NCBI RefSeq assembly: GCF_003054265.1
Contig: NZ_QBKT01000008.1
Location: 124,001 to 188,000, forward strand
DNA length: 64,000 nucleotides
Direction of reading: 5' to 3'
Source: Kordia periserrulae
GTDB taxonomy: Bacteria; Bacteroidota; Bacteroidia; Flavobacteriales; Flavobacteriaceae
Made by a program: the position numbers and the translations under genes. The notes under the pieces are model-generated. The model ran no database searches. It was not told the DNA's origin and saw only the letters and a list, made by a program, of their open reading frames with translations. This document shows, in pieces, positions 45,103-53,088 of the stretch (its first letter is position 1; each line of letters starts with the position of its first letter).

Positions 45103-46074
45103 CTATGAATCACTTGATGATTCTTTTTCATCTTTCATTTCTTCATTTTCTTTATGAAAATTTTTAAGCTTTAAAACATTCATAGCATTGGCATATACAT
45201 GTGCATGAGAATTTACATAGTCAAGTAAAAATCTATTTTTCAAGTTTCTGAACTCTTGTTCGTTTGACGGGAAACGTTGATCGCTAGAAAAATATAGAAA
45301 TCCAATTTTAAGTTTTAAAAATTCGTTAGTGAAAATCAATATCTCTTTTCTAAAACCATCTTTGTTATTTCTATGGTCTATCCATTGTCTATTTTCAGCA
45401 TCACAATTATCCAAAATTACCATATCAAAATCACTGATATGTAAGCCTTTATTTTCTTTGGTTTCTTCATTTTTTAGATTAAGCACTGCTATTTTAGCTT
45501 GTTCAAAACTAAGTGAATCTATTCGAATGTGTTCACAATTAAAAGCCACACCAGCTGTACTTTTCTCAAAAATTTGCTCTAAAGTATCATTTATAGGTGT
45601 AGCTGTTTCACTAATGATTAATATTCGTGATTTGGCACGTAAATCTGCATTTACAATTTCTGTATTTTGAATTCGTAAAAGAGTTTCATTTTCTATTTTT
45701 TGTACTTGCATTATGGAATCGTCACACTCTTTCTCCAAAGCGACCACATTATTGTTAATTTGTTGTTTTAAATACGATTTTAAATAAAACCCTATACCAA
45801 AGAATGCAAATAAACCTGAAATCAATCCTATAAGTAATCCTTGCGAACCTATTTTTGTAAAAAATAAATTGTCAATCTCATTTTTATTTTCAAGCGATTG
45901 TTCTCTATTTTTCAAGATATCTTTTTGTAATGCATTTACTTCTTTACCTACGTGTTGTAGCATATATGATTCTGAAATATTATTGGATTCTTTTATTTCA
46001 GTAGTTTGTGTTTTGTCTTGTGCAATTAGCAATACTGAAAAACTAATTGCAAGAATAAAAATTGACTTTTTCAT
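45103..46074 (-). CDS. Membrane protein with cytosolic Rossmann-like domain
   Basis: A 323-residue protein with a signal sequence (MKKSIFILAISFSVLLIAQ), then about 50 residues of helix. A membrane segment follows (GLLIGLISGLFAFFGIGFYL, about 78-98), then a coiled coil and a C-terminal alpha/beta domain (SRILIISETATPINDTLEQ, FDMVILDNCDAENRQWIDH). The last domain resembles receiver/NARF-type nucleotide-responsive folds, but this is a guess. It is 24 bp after the protease gene and forms a two-gene module with it. Confidence 0.7.
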   Translation of the reverse strand: MKKSIFILAISFSVLLIAQDKTQTTEIKESNNISESYMLQHVGKEVNALQKDILKNREQSLENKNEIDNLFFTKIGSQGLLIGLISGLFAFFGIGFYLKSYLKQQINNNVVALEKECDDSIMQVQKIENETLLRIQNTEIVNADLRAKSRILIISETATPINDTLEQIFEKSTAGVAFNCEHIRIDSLSFEQAKIAVLNLKNEETKENKGLHISDFDMVILDNCDAENRQWIDHRNNKDGFRKEILIFTNEFLKLKIGFLYFSSDQRFPSNEQEFRNLKNRFLLDYVNSHAHVYANAMNVLKLKNFHKENEEMKDEKESSSDS

Positions 46075-46098
46075 GGTGGTGGTGTTTTTAGTTAGTGA

Positions 46099-47178
46099 TT
46101 AATACGGTATTTTTAATTCTTCTAAGATTTCTACAAGTGCTACAACACTTACGGCAAAGTTTGCTCGATATCCTTCATAGTTTTCATGAATTCCAGCATA
46201 ATGAATTCCTAATACTTTTCCAGATGTAAAATCAATTACGGGAGAACCCGAATTTCCTGCCCATGTTGTGCAATCGTGTTTGTATATGTATTTACTAGCT
46301 GGTAGTTGACTAAGGTAGCCTGGCGCGAATTGTTTCTTACCGATGACTCCATTGAAGTATTTATTTTTTAACTCTCTGTGATGTGGCTTGCTGCATGACG
46401 GATATCCAATTACATAAATTTCTTCTTTTAGATTTGGTATTTCGTATGAAAGTTCCAAACCTTCTGGTAATTTTTCACTTTTATAATTTTCTTTATCTAC
46501 GCGTAATAAAGCGATATCTAAATCGCGTTCTTTTGCACAATAGATGACTTGTTTGATATCAAATTCAAATTCTATTTGCGTAGCATGCTCTTCTTTAAAA
46601 TCAATTCTTACCGTATAACTGTCAAAATAGCGATCCTGTTTAAATAGTATGTCATTCCCTCTTCTTTCAATGAATTTATTGGCAACATGTCTGTTTGTAA
46701 CGATGATGTCGGTATTTTTGATAAGCCAACCTGTGCCAATGAAATCTACATCTTCACCTTTTATTTCAATTCGCCCGACAGATTGAATTGCTTTGGTAAT
46801 TGCATCTTTCTTTTCCTCTATTTGAGTTTTCCACTTGGTAGCCTTAGAAGTATCTATTGTATCATTATTGATTAAAAAAACTGGACGATCAGCTTCTTTG
46901 ATAATGCTTTGTTCTATACGTTTATGTAAGTCCAATTCCACAGATAAATCCTCAATAGTTGAATTGAATATCTTGTTAATAATATCCACATCTTCTTTAT
47001 CTGTTAGATACTTTTGCAGACTTTTAAAAAATGCTTCGTCATTACTGACATCGATTTGAAGTAAAATTTCTCGAAAAATTTCTGGTTCATCTTTGTATCG
47101 GTTCTTTAGATTCGTGATGACATCTAAAGGAGTCTTTGGAATGTTTTCATTTTCTGAAGTGTTTTGCGTTGCTTCCAT
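46099..47178 (-). CDS. Trypsin-like serine protease with N-terminal helical domain
   Basis: The 359-residue protein has a helical N-terminal domain (about 15-95) that looks like a protein-protein adaptor (possibly an effector-associated domain). The trypsin-fold part carries the triad His164 (IVTNRHVANKF), Asp221 (RDLDIALLRV) and Ser310 (TWAGNSGSPVIDF). There is no signal peptide, so it acts in the cytosol. Cytosolic trypsin-like proteases with adaptor domains are typical of conflict systems. Its promoter shares the operator with CBASS and the type III operon. Confidence 0.85.
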   Translation of the reverse strand: MEATQNTSENENIPKTPLDVITNLKNRYKDEPEIFREILLQIDVSNDEAFFKSLQKYLTDKEDVDIINKIFNSTIEDLSVELDLHKRIEQSIIKEADRPVFLINNDTIDTSKATKWKTQIEEKKDAITKAIQSVGRIEIKGEDVDFIGTGWLIKNTDIIVTNRHVANKFIERRGNDILFKQDRYFDSYTVRIDFKEEHATQIEFEFDIKQVIYCAKERDLDIALLRVDKENYKSEKLPEGLELSYEIPNLKEEIYVIGYPSCSKPHHRELKNKYFNGVIGKKQFAPGYLSQLPASKYIYKHDCTTWAGNSGSPVIDFTSGKVLGIHYAGIHENYEGYRANFAVSVVALVEILEELKIPY

Positions 47179-47199
47179 ACATTAAATTTTAGTTGAAAG

Positions 47200-47246
47200 C
47201 AAGAACGTAGAAAAGGAAAAAAAGGACAATACCTTGATGAAGGTAT
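47200..47246 (-). promoter_or_regulatory. Shared defence operator/promoter of the protease module
   Basis: The palindrome ATACCTTGATGAAGGTAT (47229-47246), exactly 21 nt, then CGTTCTTG (47207-47200), then 21 bp to the ATG. Geometry is identical to the CBASS promoter. Confidence 0.75.
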
Positions 47247-47331
47247 ATTGAGTCGAAGACTCATTCCCACGCAGGTGGAAATCTTTTTAGTTGCTTTGTG
47301 ATTGTTTTTGATTTTTGTTTGGAAATTTTCT

Positions 47332-47437
47332 CAGAAAGTTGTCTAATTCAAGTTCAGTTTCAACTTCAATTTCCCGTGCGGCAGGCTGGCTACTTCACTA
47401 AAAAGGTCTACTAGACCTTTTTTTTACGCTCGTCCCC
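47332..47437 (-). repeat. Array-embedded hairpin element, copy 10
   Basis: Hexamer tract, GC block GCGGCAGGCTGGC, perfect stem AAAAGGTCT-ACT-AGACCTTTT at 47400-47421. Confidence 0.9.
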
Positions 47438-48094
47438 AACGTCAAATGCCAAGTACTTCTAAAACCACTAAGGAGCGAATTTCCCAAAGACTAGATTATG
47501 TTTTCACGGCGTCAAATGCCAAGTACTTCTAAAACAATAACGTTTCGCGAAAAGTGGCTAGCCCACAAGTTTTCACGGCGTCAAATGCCAAGTACTTCTA
47601 AAACAGAAGATTTGGAGGCCACAGCGAAGAGTTCACAGTTTTCACGGCGTCAAATGCCAAGTACTTCTAAAACCCGATGGAATTACACAGCGGCACTGCT
47701 ACTGTAAAGTTTTCACGGCGTCAAATGCCAAGTACTTCTAAAAACAATCATGGAAGTTTCAACAAGAATTTGGATTAATGTTTTCACGGCGTCAAATGCC
47801 AAGTACTTCTAAAACAGAAATGACTGCTGAAGTAAGTGAAAATGAAACGTTTTCACGGCGTCAAATGCCAAGTACTTCTAAAACTAAGAGCACAAGTCTT
47901 ATTTGAAGACTCTCATGGTTTTCACGGCGTCAAATGCCAAGTACTTCTAAAACAAAATAATGAACAATTTAAAAAAGAGGGGGAAAGTTTTCACGGCGTC
48001 AAATGCCAAGTACTTCTAAAACTTGAAAAACAGTTTAATTTTAAAAACCCATTTAATTGTTTTCACGGCGTCAAATGCCAAGTACTTCTAAAAC
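47438..48094 (-). CRISPR. CRISPR array D
   Basis: A 5'-altered repeat ends at 47465. Full repeats start at 47500, 47569, 47638, 47709, 47780, 47849, 47918, 47987 and 48059. All are unmutated except one with an extra A in its tail (47709). Spacers are 33-36 bp and all different. This array lies next to cas2 through its leader and is the best preserved, so it was probably the last active one. Confidence 0.95.
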
Positions 48095-48175
48095 CCGTAC
48101 TTTTTGTAAACTCAATAAAATCAACACTTCCCAAGGATTTTAACATTTCCATTTTAGCCATATTATGCATTGGGT
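48095..48175 (-). promoter_or_regulatory. Leader of array D
   Basis: Between the cas2 stop and the first repeat. AT-rich and almost identical to the leader of array C. Confidence 0.75.
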
Positions 48176-48460
48176 TCAAATTATCATAGATCGTTTTTCG
48201 TTACAGAGGTATTCCATATCGAGACTAAATGTACCATATTTTTTTAACTTTTTAAAGCTTGTTTTAGAAATATTTATAACAATTATGCTATCCTCAGAAA
48301 CTATATTCTTTAACTGTAAATGTAGGGATGGAAATTTTTTAGGATTCTCTGTTCCTACAAATACAGATTTTTGTAAGCGCTCATATCCAAACGCAACCAA
48401 GGTATTAGCAAAATGTGTACGTTTACTATCAGATACTATATCATACATGATTAGATACAT
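48176..48460 (-). CDS. cas2: Cas2
   Basis: A 94-residue protein with the Cas2 ferredoxin start MYLIMYDIVSDSKRTHFANT, then LVAFGYERLQKSVFVG and a C-terminal DSIIVINIS strand. With Cas1 it forms the spacer-integration complex. It overlaps the cas1 reading frame by 20 bp. Intact, but its partner is truncated, so spacer acquisition from this locus is probably lost. Confidence 0.9.
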   Translation of the reverse strand: MYLIMYDIVSDSKRTHFANTLVAFGYERLQKSVFVGTENPKKFPSLHLQLKNIVSEDSIIVINISKTSFKKLKKYGTFSLDMEYLCNEKRSMII

Positions 48461-48971
48461 AGATGTCTATTTCTTTTTTTAAATTTTGTGCTAGTAGATA
48501 ACAGTGTGTTTTTACAGGAAGAATTTGTTTATTAATTTCTATTTTTTGATACAAGTAGTTGTGAAAAGCTGTTAAAATTACTTTTTTCCCTTTTTTATGA
48601 ATCCATACAGCTTTGGCATTGTTTTTAAAATGAGATGCATCTAGCTTTTGTTCGTCAATAAGCTGTAATAACAAACGGTCAATCAATGGTCGAATCGGTT
48701 CAATTAAGTCATACGTTAGCGAACTTTTATTTAACCCATTAACATGTAATAAGCCAACATAAGGGTCTAGTTTTGCTGCTAAAATCCCTTGATGAATTAC
48801 CGAATACGTACACCCATACAAATAATTTAGTGCCGCATTAAACATATCTAAGGAAGGTCTTCTACTTCTTTTATCAAATTGAAACTTTTCGGGTAATGTC
48901 CTTCGTAACGTTTGAAAATAATGTTTTGATATATTTCCTTCTATTCCAAATATAGTGGCGCGTAAATCGGT
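48441..48971 (-). pseudogene. cas1: cas1, N-terminally truncated
   Basis: The frame from 48971 reads DLRATIFGIEGNISKHYFQT, the Cas1 alpha-helical domain around the catalytic Glu (GIEG), then LDMFNAALNYLYGCTYS and VGLLHV. The C-terminal two thirds, 176 residues, are therefore present. An in-frame TGA stops the frame upstream, and the N-terminal beta domain (about 100-130 residues) is missing. The coding sequence of the neighbouring response-regulator operon begins 65 bp beyond the break. An internal ATG at 48845 would give a 134-residue fragment. Confidence 0.85.
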
Positions 48972-49035
48972 TCATATAAAACATTATTTCAAAGAACTTT
49001 CAAGTTCATATCCAATTTCAAAAACACCAAGTATT

Positions 49036-49668
49036 TTAATCAAAATCATATCCTCTATTTAAAGCATATTTCAATAAAGCATCTCTGCCTTTTAGGTTTA
49101 GTTTTTCCATCATGTTTTTACGATGTGTAGTCACAGTGTGTTCACTGATGAATAATTTTTCGGCGATTTCTTTGTTGTTGTAACTTTTTCCAATGAGTTC
49201 TAAGATTTGGTTTTGACGTTTGGTGAGTTTGTCTTCTTTTTTGATATCTGCGGTTGAGTTTTCATCTTCAATTGGCAAGTCGGAATCGTAATAGGTTTGT
49301 CCATCATGAACAGCACGTATGGCTTGTAATAGAATTGGCAGTTTGGTGTTTTTAAGCAAATACCCTTTCGCGCCAGCATCAACCATTTTATTGAATAGTT
49401 CTCGCTTTCTAAACATCGTAAAAGCAATGACCTTGATGTGCGGGTATAGTTTTTTAATTTGCTTTGTCGCTTCTATTCCATCCAAAATCGGCATTCGTAT
49501 GTCAACAATGACTACATGAATGTTTCTGTTTTTCTGTTCTAAAAGTGCTAATAGTGCTTGTCCGTCATTTACTCTGCCAACAACTTCAATGTCTTTTTCA
49601 AAGCTGAAAAACAAGTCGATTCCGTCAATCAAACTATTGTGATCTTCTGCTATAATTATATTAATCAT
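49036..49668 (-). CDS. LuxR/NarL-family response regulator
   Basis: The 210-residue protein has an N-terminal receiver domain with the phospho-acceptor Asp in VVIVDIRMPILDG and the Lys in GYLLKNTKLP. A C-terminal LuxR helix-turn-helix contains LTKRQNQILELIGKSYNNKE and ISEHTVTTHRKNMMEKLNLK. NarL-type regulators bind TACC/GGTA-type inverted repeats. It is the best local candidate for binding the shared defence palindrome, which also precedes its own operon. Start overlaps the kinase stop (ATGA). Confidence 0.93.
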   Translation of the reverse strand: MINIIIAEDHNSLIDGIDLFFSFEKDIEVVGRVNDGQALLALLEQKNRNIHVVIVDIRMPILDGIEATKQIKKLYPHIKVIAFTMFRKRELFNKMVDAGAKGYLLKNTKLPILLQAIRAVHDGQTYYDSDLPIEDENSTADIKKEDKLTKRQNQILELIGKSYNNKEIAEKLFISEHTVTTHRKNMMEKLNLKGRDALLKYALNRGYDFD

Positions 49669-51470
49669 AATGGTATTTCAATAATAAATGTAGTTCCTTT
49701 ATTTGCTACAGAATCAATAGTAAGTTTTCCTTTCAATGCTGCTGCTTTTTTCTCGATGCTTCGCAATCCGAGTCCTTTTTCGTTTTTTAGTTGCGTTTTA
49801 TCAAATCCGACACCATCATCTTCTACAATAATGGTAATGGCTTTTTCTCCTGCGGTAATGTCTACCGAAACTTCCGATGCTTCCGAATGTTTTACAGCAT
49901 TTGTAATGAGTTCCGTAGTCATTCTACGCAGTTCATTTTCAATTGATATGTTAACGATATTAGCCGTTCCGTGACTTTGCACTTCGACTGATAATTGATT
50001 ACTTTCATTCATAATAGCGGCAAAATCTTTTATAACATCTACCCAATAGCCTGAATTTCGAGACGCAGAATCTTCCAAATGCGCCATATTCCTGACTTTT
50101 TGATAGGCTTCATTTAATAATTCTTGTGTTTTAGACATGAGTTTGTCTTCTTCCTGCTGAAAACGATCTTTACTAACTTTTAAGTTGTCAAAACATTGTT
50201 GAATAGCGATGATAAGGCTTCCTAAGTTATCATGTAGTTCTCCTGCTATGCGTTGCCGTTGCCGATCTTTTTCTTCGTTTCGTGCGTCAATGGCTCTAAG
50301 TTCTTTTTCTTTTTCTGCAAGCAGTTTTCTATTGCGATAAAACATAACCAATACGACACCAATAATAATTACTGCAACCAACAGTATGAATGTGAAAATA
50401 AAACGCTCTTTTTGCTTGATACGTTCCGCATCTAACAACAAATTTTTTTGAGATAATTCCACAGTTTCCAACAAGGTCAACATGGAATTTTGTTTGGAAG
50501 TATTGACACTATCGCCAAAGGCAACCATTTTTTCATAATAGGTAAAAGCCGAATCTAAATTCCCCAAACTTTTATAGTTAAATGCCAAGTATCGATACAG
50601 TTCCTTTTTTCTGTTAAAAACATTTTCCTTGATGGATAATTTATCGGCTTCTTTTAGCACTTCAATTGCTTTTTCATAATTTTCTTGAAGACGATAGCTA
50701 TACGCTTTTGTTCGTAAGACAGATTCCATACGATCAGACGATTTCATTTGCTTGGCGCAAAACCACATGCTATCTAAATACATTTCAGCAGTTTTAAAAT
50801 CTCCCTGCTCTTGATGATAGATTGCTTTGTAATTATACACACGATATTTGGCTGAAATTGTACCAAGAGCATTTACGTATTCGGTCGCTTTTTGAAGATG
50901 AAATTTTTCTGTATCATCATCCGTATCATCCAATCTGCTTACAATTAAATGTGCTTTTGATAATTGCAACGTGTCTTGTAGCTCTGCTGCATTTTCATAA
51001 TATTTTTTTGCATAATATTCGCCGTCAAATTCTAAAAAATCCTGCGAACTCAATGTGTAATACAAATCATAATTGACTTCATTCGCCATCTTTTCATTTC
51101 CAGAAGCTTTAAATAACTTTTGTGCTTTCAGTTTCAATTCATACGCCTTTTCTTCTTGATTGCTATAGCGGTATGCATTTCCCAGCACATAATAATACCA
51201 TGCTTTATATTGTGGAATAAGCGCCGTTGTATCTACTTTTTTTAATGAAGTAAACGCTTCACTCAGCTTTCGTTTTCCTACTTGTAACTTTCCAGCATAA
51301 TACCAATACGCATTGCTGTCTTTATTGAATGTCAATAATTCACTCAATTCACGTTCTACGCGATTGTATTGCTGATTTTCAAGTAACGAATCCAATCGTG
51401 TAACTTGTGAAAAAACATTGGTCGCTATGCACAAACAACATAGTATAAGTAGGTGTTTCATGGTATTCAA
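49665..51470 (-). CDS. TPR-containing sensor histidine kinase (HisKA_3 type)
   Basis: A 601-residue protein with a signal sequence (MNTMKHLLILCCLCIATNVFS). It has a periplasmic TPR region (about 20-330) and one membrane segment (FIFTFILLVAVIIIGVVLVM). A cytosolic HisKA_3 domain carries the His in RIAGELHDNLGSLIIAI, and an HATPase domain has NAVKHSEASEV, EDDGVGFD and GLGLRSIEKK. It senses an envelope or periplasmic signal through the TPRs and phosphorylates the regulator at 49036. Confidence 0.93.
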   Translation of the reverse strand: MNTMKHLLILCCLCIATNVFSQVTRLDSLLENQQYNRVERELSELLTFNKDSNAYWYYAGKLQVGKRKLSEAFTSLKKVDTTALIPQYKAWYYYVLGNAYRYSNQEEKAYELKLKAQKLFKASGNEKMANEVNYDLYYTLSSQDFLEFDGEYYAKKYYENAAELQDTLQLSKAHLIVSRLDDTDDDTEKFHLQKATEYVNALGTISAKYRVYNYKAIYHQEQGDFKTAEMYLDSMWFCAKQMKSSDRMESVLRTKAYSYRLQENYEKAIEVLKEADKLSIKENVFNRKKELYRYLAFNYKSLGNLDSAFTYYEKMVAFGDSVNTSKQNSMLTLLETVELSQKNLLLDAERIKQKERFIFTFILLVAVIIIGVVLVMFYRNRKLLAEKEKELRAIDARNEEKDRQRQRIAGELHDNLGSLIIAIQQCFDNLKVSKDRFQQEEDKLMSKTQELLNEAYQKVRNMAHLEDSASRNSGYWVDVIKDFAAIMNESNQLSVEVQSHGTANIVNISIENELRRMTTELITNAVKHSEASEVSVDITAGEKAITIIVEDDGVGFDKTQLKNEKGLGLRSIEKKAAALKGKLTIDSVANKGTTFIIEIPL

Positions 51471-51493
51471 TTTATTGTAGTAATTTACAACAT

Positions 51494-52012
51494 TTATACT
51501 AAGGGATCAATGACGCCACCACCAGCCGTTTTGGGCTCTTCGTTTACTTGAATTTGTAAGGGTTTGCCAGCAATGAAGTGTTGCAAGATTTCCAAATCAT
51601 ATACAAATTTTTTGGTGTCCGCATTAAATGATACATGATGCTGCACATAAAAACGATAGATATCTTTTTGCCATTCTTCAAAATCTTCGTCGTGTAGTGT
51701 GATGGCAAAAATTTTCTCTAAGGGAAATTCTGTATTTGAAAAGACAGAATCTAAATCGCGCGTATTCTCATCCCATACGCTACTTTCTGCTTCTAGTTTG
51801 TTGCGATTTGTTGGATGTCCGTGACTATATACAATTAATATACAGGGTATTGATTCGGTAGAAATGTCATAACAATTTTGTAATTTCAAATTGTATTCAG
51901 TTCCCGAATCTGTGAGTGTAACTTCTGGAATATCTGTATGCATTTTAAGTTCATTTTTTTCAGTACAATATGTTCCTATTGTATAAAATGTTTGTTTGTG
52001 TGCTGTTCCCAT
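51494..52012 (-). CDS. Protein of unknown function heading the two-component operon
   Basis: A 172-residue cytosolic protein without recognised motifs. It has the strand-like segment ESIPCILIVYSHGHPTNRNK in the middle and a Gly-rich end (EEPKTAGGGVIDPLV). It lies 23 bp upstream of the kinase in the same direction, behind two copies of the shared palindrome. It is therefore the first gene of the operon and may modulate the signalling pair. Confidence 0.75.
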   Translation of the reverse strand: MGTAHKQTFYTIGTYCTEKNELKMHTDIPEVTLTDSGTEYNLKLQNCYDISTESIPCILIVYSHGHPTNRNKLEAESSVWDENTRDLDSVFSNTEFPLEKIFAITLHDEDFEEWQKDIYRFYVQHHVSFNADTKKFVYDLEILQHFIAGKPLQIQVNEEPKTAGGGVIDPLV

Positions 52013-52056
52013 GTTTTTTTTAAAATTTTAGTTAAACAATTCGTTTTAGGATGTTT

Positions 52057-52155
52057 CAAAACTAGATGGAAACTGCAAGCCATAACATACCTTGAGTAAG
52101 GTAGTTTTTAGATAATAATGGAATTCTGTTCCAAAATATACCTTGAATAAGGTAT
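52057..52155 (-). promoter_or_regulatory. Double defence operator and promoter of the two-component operon
   Basis: Two palindromes, ATACCTTGAGTAAGGTAG (52087-52104) and ATACCTTGAATAAGGTAT (52138-52155), have starts 51 bp apart (about five helical turns). Downstream in the direction of transcription is TAGTTTTG (52064-52057), a good -7 box. The spacing is one nucleotide longer than in the other three promoters. This suggests autoregulation. Confidence 0.72.
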
Positions 52156-52252
52156 GGCGTGAAGATTTAAAAAATGGTTTATTATCGTTGTAAAATTGAA
52201 ACTGATCTTTGACAAAATGAACCGAATGCATACTATGAGTCAAAACCGTAGT

Positions 52253-52270
52253 TCCCGCCTACGCGGGAAT
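52253..52270. repeat. REP-like palindrome
   Basis: TTCCCGCCTACGCGGGAA, the same type as at 39665. It sits between the two-component promoter and array E, as REP sequences do at the other module borders. Confidence 0.7.
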
Positions 52271-52276
52271 CTAATG

Positions 52277-52325
52277 TTAAAACCCTTGGAAAGTGTTGAT
52301 TTTATTGAGTTTGTAAAAAGTACGG
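52277..52325 (+). promoter_or_regulatory. Leader fragment of array E
   Basis: The reverse complement of the first 49 bp of the leaders of arrays C and D, with a few changes. Array E therefore runs in the opposite direction. Confidence 0.75.
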
Positions 52326-52424
52326 GTTTTAGAAGTACTTGGCATTTGATGCCGTGAAAACTCTCCAGACGATTTCGTTCTTGCTCCATCTTTACCGTTT
52401 TAGAAGTACTTGGCATTTGACGTT

Positions 52425-52519
52425 GGGGACGAGCGGAAGAAATAGGTCTTGCAGACCTATTGAGCGAGTAGCCAGCTGGCGGGTAGGAATTTGAAGAAAA
52501 AAAGTTTCTTGAGAACTGT
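52425..52519 (+). repeat. Array-embedded hairpin element, copy 11
   Basis: Inverted copy. Stem AATAGGTCT-TGC-AGACCTATT at 52441-52461, followed by GCCAGCTGGC. Confidence 0.9.
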
Positions 52520-52674
52520 TGGCATTTGACGCCGTGAAAACACCTTCTTGAAGTTGATAGATGATAATCCATATCAAGTTTTAGAAGTACTTGGCATTTG
52601 ACGCCGTGAAAACTTTTTCGTGTCGCGGAGTTTCTCCGAATTCATTGTTTTATAAGTAATTGGCATTTGACGTT

Positions 52675-52777
52675 GGGGACGAGCGGAAGAAATAGGTCTA
52701 GTAGACCTATTGAGCGAGTAGCCAGCTGGCGGGTAGGAATTCGAAACTGAAACTGAACTTGAACTTGAAAATTTTGA
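52675..52777 (+). repeat. Array-embedded hairpin element, copy 12
   Basis: Inverted copy. Stem AATAGGTCT-AGT-AGACCTATT at 52691-52711, then the hexamer tract GAAACT/GAACTT. Confidence 0.9.
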
Positions 52778-52798
52778 AGAAGTACTTGGCACTTGACC

Positions 52799-52902
52799 TT
52801 GGGAACGAGCGTAAAGAAAAGGTCTTGTAGACCTATTGAGCGAGTAGCCAGCCTGCCGCGCGGGAGTTTGAAGTTGAATCTGAACTTTAACTTGAAAATT
52901 TT
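52799..52902 (+). repeat. Array-embedded hairpin element, copy 13
   Basis: Inverted copy with a hybrid stem AAAAGGTCT/AGACCTATT (52817-52837, one mismatch) and GC block GCCTGCCGCGCGGG. It follows copy 12 directly. Confidence 0.88.
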
Positions 52903-52977
52903 CAAGAAGTACTTGGTATTTGATTTTATAATCAGTTAAGATACATTTAATAATGAACTATATTCTTCCACAAACAA

Positions 52978-53088
52978 ACCAATAGCCTTCAAATCCTCCA
53001 TCAAAAAGTTCGATTTTAGAAACCTTTGGGGTACTGAAGAAATTTCTTCTTAAAATGAAATCCTAACAGAAATGTTGGGATTTTTTTG
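52978..53088 (+). repeat. 110-bp direct repeat, left copy (contains a terminator)
   Basis: About 95% identical to 58846-58955. It ends in the hairpin TCCTAACA-GAAA-TGTTGGGA followed by T7, a terminator on the + strand. The two copies flank the GLPGLI/HTTM/receptor block. The remaining gap 53089-53489 is AT-rich with nothing I recognise. Confidence 0.9.

Larger units (their letters stand above)
52326..52922 (+). CRISPR. CRISPR array E (short, inverted, degenerate)
   Basis: Repeats read GTTTTAGAAGTACTTGGCAT then TTGACGCCGTGAAAAC on the + strand. Full repeats start at 52326 (GATGCC variant) and about 52577. Partial repeats at 52397, 52520, 52647, 52778 and 52904 flank three hairpin elements. 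Only about three real spacers remain (52362-52396, 52542-52576, 52613-52646). Confidence 0.9.

Noticed and set aside
48165-48482. 105-codon + strand ORF
   Set aside because: Antisense shadow of cas2 with no protein-like features.
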